From the NCBI GenBank assembly GCA_023391285.1, contig JAEWBF010000008.1, forward strand, positions 1-10,006: 10,006 nt of DNA. The letters are read 5' to 3'. The DNA is from Verrucomicrobiota bacterium (lineage in GTDB: Bacteria; Verrucomicrobiota; Verrucomicrobiia; Opitutales; Opitutaceae). Under the pieces are notes generated by a model. That model saw only the letters and a list, made by a program, of their open reading frames with translations, was not told where the DNA came from and searched no databases. The first letter of the stretch is position 1. Each line of letters begins with the position of its first letter. Shown here in pieces: positions 6,334 through 10,006 of this stretch. The translations under genes and the position numbers were made by a program.

Positions 6334-7129
6334 ATGACGAGTGTCACATCGAGAGATGGCGTTGAGATTGCCTTCGAGAAAACAGGACGCGGACCGGCGC
6401 TCATCTTGGTTGGGGGGCGCGCTCTCGGACCGCAACGGCGGCAAGGCGCTCGCGGCCCAGCTGTCCGACCATTTCACGGTTTATACGATGGATCGGCGGG
6501 GTCGCGGTGACAGCACGGACGCGAAAACCTATGCGGTGGAGCGGGAGATCGAGGATCTCGCGGCGCTCATCGAGCACGCCGGTGGTTCTGCTTATCTGTA
6601 TGGAGTGTCCTCCGGAGCGGCGCTTGCGCTGCAAACGGCGGCGAAGCTAGGGGCGGCCAAGGTGCCCAAGCTGGCGCTCTACGAACCGCCTTACGGGTCC
6701 GACGACGCCCAGCAGAAGCAGGCGTATGCCGAGCAAAAGCGGCGGACTAACGAACTCATCAGATCGGGCAAACCGGGCGACGCGGCGGCGTATTTTTTGG
6801 GAGCGATTGGGATGCCTCCCGAGGCGCTCGAGAAGATGAAGGCGTCGCCGCAGTGGGAGCTCTTTGAACAGATCGAATTCACTCTTGCCTATGACTACGA
6901 GGTGTTGGGCGACGGCACGGTGCCGCAAGCGATTGCGAATTCCATCGCTGTGCCGACGCTCGTGATGGATGGCGAGAAAAGCATGGGCTTTATGCGCCCG
7001 ACGGCGGATCGGCTGGCGCAACTCATTCCCGGCGCGGAGCGAAAAACGCTGAAAGGGCAAACTCACCAAGCTGCGGCCGAGGTGACGGCCCCGGTGCTGA
7101 TCGAGTTCTTCGAGCGAAGCAGGCAGTAA
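6334..7129 (+). pseudogene. Alpha/beta hydrolase with a single-base frameshift
   Basis: Alpha/beta-fold hydrolase split across two frames. The head (MTSVTSRDGVEIAFEKTGRG PALILVGG when joined) is read from ATG 6334. The rest continues as ALSDRNGGKALAAQ in the next frame to TAA 7127-7129. Removing one G from the six-G run at 6412-6417 restores one 264-residue protein of normal family length. In that restored numbering the triad is complete: Ser92 in GVSSG, Asp212 in VMDGEKS, His244 in GQTHQ. DRRGRGDS (53-60) is also typical. The substrate is unknown. Because nothing else is damaged, the change is recent, a sequencing or assembly error, or a slippage site that makes some full-length product. As read, translation from 6334 ends at 6510. 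Confidence 0.85.
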
Positions 7130-7167
7130 TCTGCAGCTTGCCTGACGAAGCGACGGTTCGCGCGAGT

Positions 7168-7193
7168 CGCCCTTGCTCACGCGAGCAAGGGCG
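7168..7193. terminator. Perfect hairpin between convergent genes
   Basis: CGCCCTTGCTC (7168-7178) and GAGCAAGGGCG (7183-7193) form an 11-bp perfect stem with a four-base ACGC loop. It sits 38 bases after the hydrolase stop and 12 bases beyond the stop of the minus-strand 7206-8354 gene. There is no T tract on either strand, so it is not a textbook intrinsic terminator. Its position and symmetry suggest transcript-end formation or stabilisation for both genes. Confidence 0.6.
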
Positions 7194-7205
7194 GCGATCG
7201 AGAGC

Positions 7206-8354
7206 TCAGCGCGCCATTGCGGATCTCGCCGGGACCGCTCCGGCGGACGCGAGGGCGGTGGAGGCGGGATGACGTGTGAGGGCGGATTGAACGTGAGGGA
7301 CGAGGCGGCGGGTGAATTCGACCGAGTCGGCGGCGGAGAGATGGGACCACTCGGGGCAGTCGAAGGACGCGAGGTCGGCGTGCTCGGCGAAGTGGATCGC
7401 GGGGACGTTGTTCTCGCGGAGCAGGCGGTCCCAGGTCGCGGCACGCGGGGCGAGTTGTTCTTCACGTTCGAGGAGCGGGCCGGTGACGGGGAGCCGGAGG
7501 AAGACGACTTTGCCACCGCGGCCTTGGATGCGGGCGACGTGCTGCGCGGTTTCGGCGAAACGCGCTTCCATGGCCTGGTCCATCATCGCTTGGAACTGCT
7601 CCAGCGGGATGTAGGACGGCGGAGGGGGGACGCTGAAGAGCGGGAGCCAGCCGTTCGCGACGCGTTGTTGCAGCGGGCTGCCCACGATGGCGGCTTCGTC
7701 GACCATGCGGGCGCGGCGGTTGCGGTCTGTGGTGTAGAAGTAGGGCGGCAGCGCGGGTGCCAGTTGGGCGTTGGCGCGGTCGGGGATCGGGAGACGTTCG
7801 AGGAGTTTAGCGAGCGTGAGGTCTTCCTGTTTCAGGAACGCGATGTGGTTTTCGAGGATCACGCCGAGTCGGTGGCTCCAGCGCTGCGCGTGATTCCAGG
7901 TGTGGTAGCGATGCAGCGCTTTTTGCGAGGCTTCGACGGGCGGGCCGGCGGGCGCGAGATACATCGCGGGGACGATATCGAGGAGCACGGTGCCGCGGAA
8001 GGATTGGTCGGACGCGAGATCGGCGAGAATCGGAAACGGCGAACTGCCGACGATCGAGAGCTGCACCGGGCGCTGGCCGAGATTCTTTTCGACCAGATCG
8101 AGATCGACGTCGAAGAGCATGCGCGACGTGCCGAGAAGGACGAGCGAGTCGGGTTTCACCGAAGAGCGCGTTTCGGCCCAGAGGTCGGGCGTGTCGTTGA
8201 GCGTCGGGCGGTAACCGAGCGCGCGGGCGTTGAGTTCCCAGAGCACGGTGGCGGCGGTGGAAATCAACGCGACGGCGAGCAGCATCCGACGCCACAGGAC
8301 GTCGGGGATGGTGCGGGTGAACTCGAGATCAGAATTGGAAGTAGATGAATGCAT
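7206..8354 (-). CDS. Membrane-anchored SGNH-hydrolase-like protein, partner of the MBOAT acyltransferase
   Basis: A 382-residue protein with an N-terminal membrane anchor (residues about 24-40, MLLAVALISTAATVLW) and an extracytoplasmic domain. LVLLGTSRMLFDVD (71-84) matches SGNH block I, with Ser77 as the likely nucleophile; VGSSP (102-106) may be block II. The C-terminal FDCPEWSHLSAADSVEF resembles the DxxHL block with His338, but the usual Asp three residues before His is Glu335, and an Asp lies at 332. AlgJ/AlgX/PatB-type proteins of this fold work with MBOAT proteins to O-acetylate exported polysaccharides; that role is inferred from context. The start overlaps the acyltransferase end by 26 nt. 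ATG 8285 (MLLAVAL) is an alternative start that would remove the overlap. Confidence 0.75.
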   Translation of the reverse strand: MHSSTSNSDLEFTRTIPDVLWRRMLLAVALISTAATVLWELNARALGYRPTLNDTPDLWAETRSSVKPDSLVLLGTSRMLFDVDLDLVEKNLGQRPVQLSIVGSSPFPILADLASDQSFRGTVLLDIVPAMYLAPAGPPVEASQKALHRYHTWNHAQRWSHRLGVILENHIAFLKQEDLTLAKLLERLPIPDRANAQLAPALPPYFYTTDRNRRARMVDEAAIVGSPLQQRVANGWLPLFSVPPPPSYIPLEQFQAMMDQAMEARFAETAQHVARIQGRGGKVVFLRLPVTGPLLEREEQLAPRAATWDRLLRENNVPAIHFAEHADLASFDCPEWSHLSAADSVEFTRRLVPHVQSALTRHPASTALASAGAVPARSAMAR

Positions 8355-9747
8355 TGCCGTTTCCTTGGGTGAGAATGATGCCGAAAATCATGACCGACCA
8401 CGTGCTCGCGAGGAGCCAACGGGGCGCGCGGGATACGACCGCTTCCATGGTGGTGTTGCGGAGAAGCGCGTGGGCGAGGAGCAGGCCGGCGGTGACGAGC
8501 GCGACTTGCAGGATTTCGCGCGTGGGCAGGATGGCGTCGCCGGAGGGAAGCAGGCCGCTCATCGCCATGACAAGGCGGGTGGCGGTCGGGAAATCCGCGG
8601 CGCGGAAGAAGACCCACGCGAAGCACACGGCGGCGTAGGTGCCGAGGCCGAGGAGGAGTTGAACGCCGAGGGCTTGGGTCCAGGCGGCGTCCTTGAAGAC
8701 GGCGCGCAGGATGCGTTCGAGGACGAGGCAGAGACCGTGAATGATGCCCCACACGACGAAGGTCCACGCGGCGCCGTGCCAGAGACCGCCGATGAACATC
8801 ACGATCATCAGATTCAACGCCGCGCGAATCACACCGGCGCGATTGCCGCCGAGCGGAATGTAGAGGTAGTCGCGGAGGAAGGTGGACAGCGAGATGTGCC
8901 AGCGACGCCAGAAATCGGAGAAGCCGATTGCGGCGTAGGGGAAGCGGAAGTTGTCCTTGAGATGGAAGCCGAGGCAGAGCGCGGCGCCGATTGCGCAGGT
9001 GGAGTAGCCGGCGAAGTCGAAGAAGATTTGGCCGGAGAAAGCGAGGACACCGGTCCAGGCGTCGAGGCCCGCGAGCGGGCCGCCGTAGGCGAAGACTTTC
9101 TCGGCGGCGGCGGCGAGCATGGTGTCGGCGAGGACGGTTTTTTCGAAAAGGCCGAGCGTCATCAGGAGGAGGCCCCAGATGAAACGGCTGCTGTTCCACG
9201 CGGGCGGCTGCGCGGCTTGCGGGAGGAAGTCGGCGGCGCGAACGATGGGGCCGGCGACGAGCTGCGGGAAGAACGAGACGGCGAGCGTGAAGTCACGCAG
9301 AGAGCGGGTGGGCTGCATGCCGCGGTAGACGTCCAGCGTGTAGGAGAGCGAATGGAACGTGTAGAACGAGATGCCGATCGGGAGGAAGAGATCGAGGTGC
9401 GGCGGCTGGTAGTTGATGCCGATCTGGGCGAGCGCCCACTTCGTGTTCTCGAGGAGGAAGTTTCCGTATTTGAAGAACCCGAGCATGCTCAGGTTGCTCG
9501 CGAGGCTGGCGACGAGCCAGACGCGGCGGGTGCGGTGTGTGGTTGAAGCGTGGATACGCGCGGCGAGGTAGTAATCGAGCGCGGTGGTGGCGAAGAGCAG
9601 CGCGGCGAAGGGAGGATTCCACGTGCCGTAGAAAACGTAGGAAGCGACAAGGAGGAGATTCTTGCGCGTTTCCCACGAGCGGAGTGTCCAGTAAGCGCCG
9701 ACGACGACGCAGAAGAACACGACGAAGGTGAGGGAATTGAAGAGCAT
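8329..9747 (-). CDS. MBOAT-family O-acyltransferase (AlgI-like)
   Basis: A polytopic membrane protein of 472 residues, the usual AlgI length. It starts MLFNSLTFVVFFCVVVGAYW and shows the YVFYGTWNPPFAALL, LPIGISFYTFHSLSYTLDVY and FPQLVAGPIVRAADFLPQ blocks of bacterial MBOATs. The FSDFWRRWHISLSTFLRDYL motif spans about 276-295 (His284). The conserved catalytic His324 sits in GGLWHGAAWTF. About ten hydrophobic segments are visible. Such proteins move acyl groups across the inner membrane for O-acylation of polysaccharides such as alginate; here the acceptor is unknown and no alginate or cellulose synthesis gene is in the window. It is followed by an overlapping SGNH-like gene, its expected partner. 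ATG 9747 is the natural start. Confidence 0.93.
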   Translation of the reverse strand: MLFNSLTFVVFFCVVVGAYWTLRSWETRKNLLLVASYVFYGTWNPPFAALLFATTALDYYLAARIHASTTHRTRRVWLVASLASNLSMLGFFKYGNFLLENTKWALAQIGINYQPPHLDLFLPIGISFYTFHSLSYTLDVYRGMQPTRSLRDFTLAVSFFPQLVAGPIVRAADFLPQAAQPPAWNSSRFIWGLLLMTLGLFEKTVLADTMLAAAAEKVFAYGGPLAGLDAWTGVLAFSGQIFFDFAGYSTCAIGAALCLGFHLKDNFRFPYAAIGFSDFWRRWHISLSTFLRDYLYIPLGGNRAGVIRAALNLMIVMFIGGLWHGAAWTFVVWGIIHGLCLVLERILRAVFKDAAWTQALGVQLLLGLGTYAAVCFAWVFFRAADFPTATRLVMAMSGLLPSGDAILPTREILQVALVTAGLLLAHALLRNTTMEAVVSRAPRWLLASTWSVMIFGIILTQGNGNAFIYFQF

Positions 9748-9860
9748 GGGGGATGGCTCAGGGTGGGTGGTTGTGGTGCGGGAAAGCCGGCGAGATTATC
9801 GGAAAACGCGCAGATATGCTCTTGGCCGGGCGGCCCGGGTAGGGGGGCCGAATGACCGAG
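9748..9860. other. Upstream region of the MBOAT gene
   Basis: About 110 bases between the MBOAT start and the repeat array. On the minus strand a GATAAT lies about 50 bases before the ATG and could be a -10 box, but no matching -35 hexamer is visible at normal spacing, and no strong ribosome site precedes ATG 9747. The outer part is a run of GGCC/GGG tracts. Confidence 0.3.
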
Positions 9861-9950
9861 GGACTACGGGACCACGGACACGGACTACGGGACTACGGAC
9901 CCGGACTACGGGACCACGGACTACGGACTACTGGACGATGGACGATGGGG
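9861..9950. repeat. Degenerate tandem repeat, about 21-bp unit
   Basis: Three consecutive units start at 9861, 9882 and 9903 (21, 21 and 22 bases). Each is GGACTACGG followed by GAC(C/T)ACGGAC plus two or three variable bases. A fourth unit breaks down at 9925-9936, followed by two GATGGAC-like copies to about 9950. Each unit is itself two related 10-11-base halves, so the array probably grew by slippage from a GGACTACGG-type core. It lies upstream of the MBOAT gene, outside any supported gene. Confidence 0.8.
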
Positions 9951-10006
9951 AGCGGGGTGCGAGGTGCGGGGCTCGTTGTCGTGATTTCGCCGAGGAAGAT
10001 TACGAG

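Noticed and set aside
6103..6510. Plus-strand 135-codon frame as an independent gene
   Set aside because: From 6334 to the G run it is the hydrolase head; after the G run it is the wrong frame; the part before 6334 has no support apart from a signal-like stretch at 6244.
7173..8348. Plus-strand 391-codon frame opposite the SGNH-like gene
   Set aside because: Low-complexity Arg/Glu/Gly shadow; the minus strand has a membrane anchor and SGNH blocks.
8230..9546. Plus-strand 438-codon frame opposite the MBOAT gene
   Set aside because: Glu/Gly/Arg-rich composition is the antisense image of a membrane protein gene; MBOAT motifs on the minus strand are decisive.
9861..9950. CRISPR array
   Set aside because: Units are directly adjacent with no unique spacers, and no cas gene is nearby.
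9852..10006. Open frame running through the tandem array to the window edge
   Set aside because: Openness follows from a 21-base unit without stops; composition is repetitive and no ribosome site or family is visible. Could be revisited with sequence beyond the edge.

Overview
This is a GC-rich bacterial chromosome segment of about 10 kb, with long spurious open frames on the strand opposite most genes. The repeat types between genes (an inverted repeat with CGTAGCGGC ends and a degenerate GGACTACGG array) and the mix of genes would fit a Verrucomicrobiota genome, perhaps Opitutaceae. That is a guess from recollection: no marker gene is present. No phage, CRISPR, defence or biosynthetic cluster is visible. 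The window looks like ordinary chromosome with one insertion sequence and some decayed intergenic DNA.

Layout: (1) 1-~1184 is the right-hand part of an IS3-family insertion sequence: orfA cut by the window edge, an in-phase A7 slippery site, a complete DDE orfB and a candidate right terminal repeat. A 39-codon protein-like fragment abuts its right end. (2) 1536-2550 holds a 31-codon signal-peptide-like ORF and then an exported protein of unknown function with a lipocalin-like C-terminal part. A 10-bp hairpin lies between it and the converging gene. (3) 2605-5042 on the minus strand carries an ABC-F ATPase followed 44 bp later by a CvfB/YitL-type S1 RNA-binding protein. Both belong to translation- or RNA-linked families and may be co-transcribed. 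(4) 5118-5819 encodes an unrecognised protein, divergent from the ABC-F gene. (5) 5820-6333 is gene-poor and carries a large imperfect inverted repeat. (6) 6334-7129 is an alpha/beta hydrolase with a complete catalytic triad whose frame is broken by one extra G in a six-G run. (7) A perfect hairpin separates it from a minus-strand pair (9747 to 7206): an MBOAT O-acyltransferase overlapping by 26 nt a membrane-anchored SGNH-like protein, the arrangement of an exported-polysaccharide O-acylation module. (8) 9748-10006 is non-coding and contains a tandem repeat.

The strongest functional unit is the MBOAT/SGNH-like pair. The points most worth checking are the hydrolase frameshift, the unknown proteins at 1648 and 5118, and the two repeat types between genes. 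I found no convincing evidence of a new multi-gene system here.
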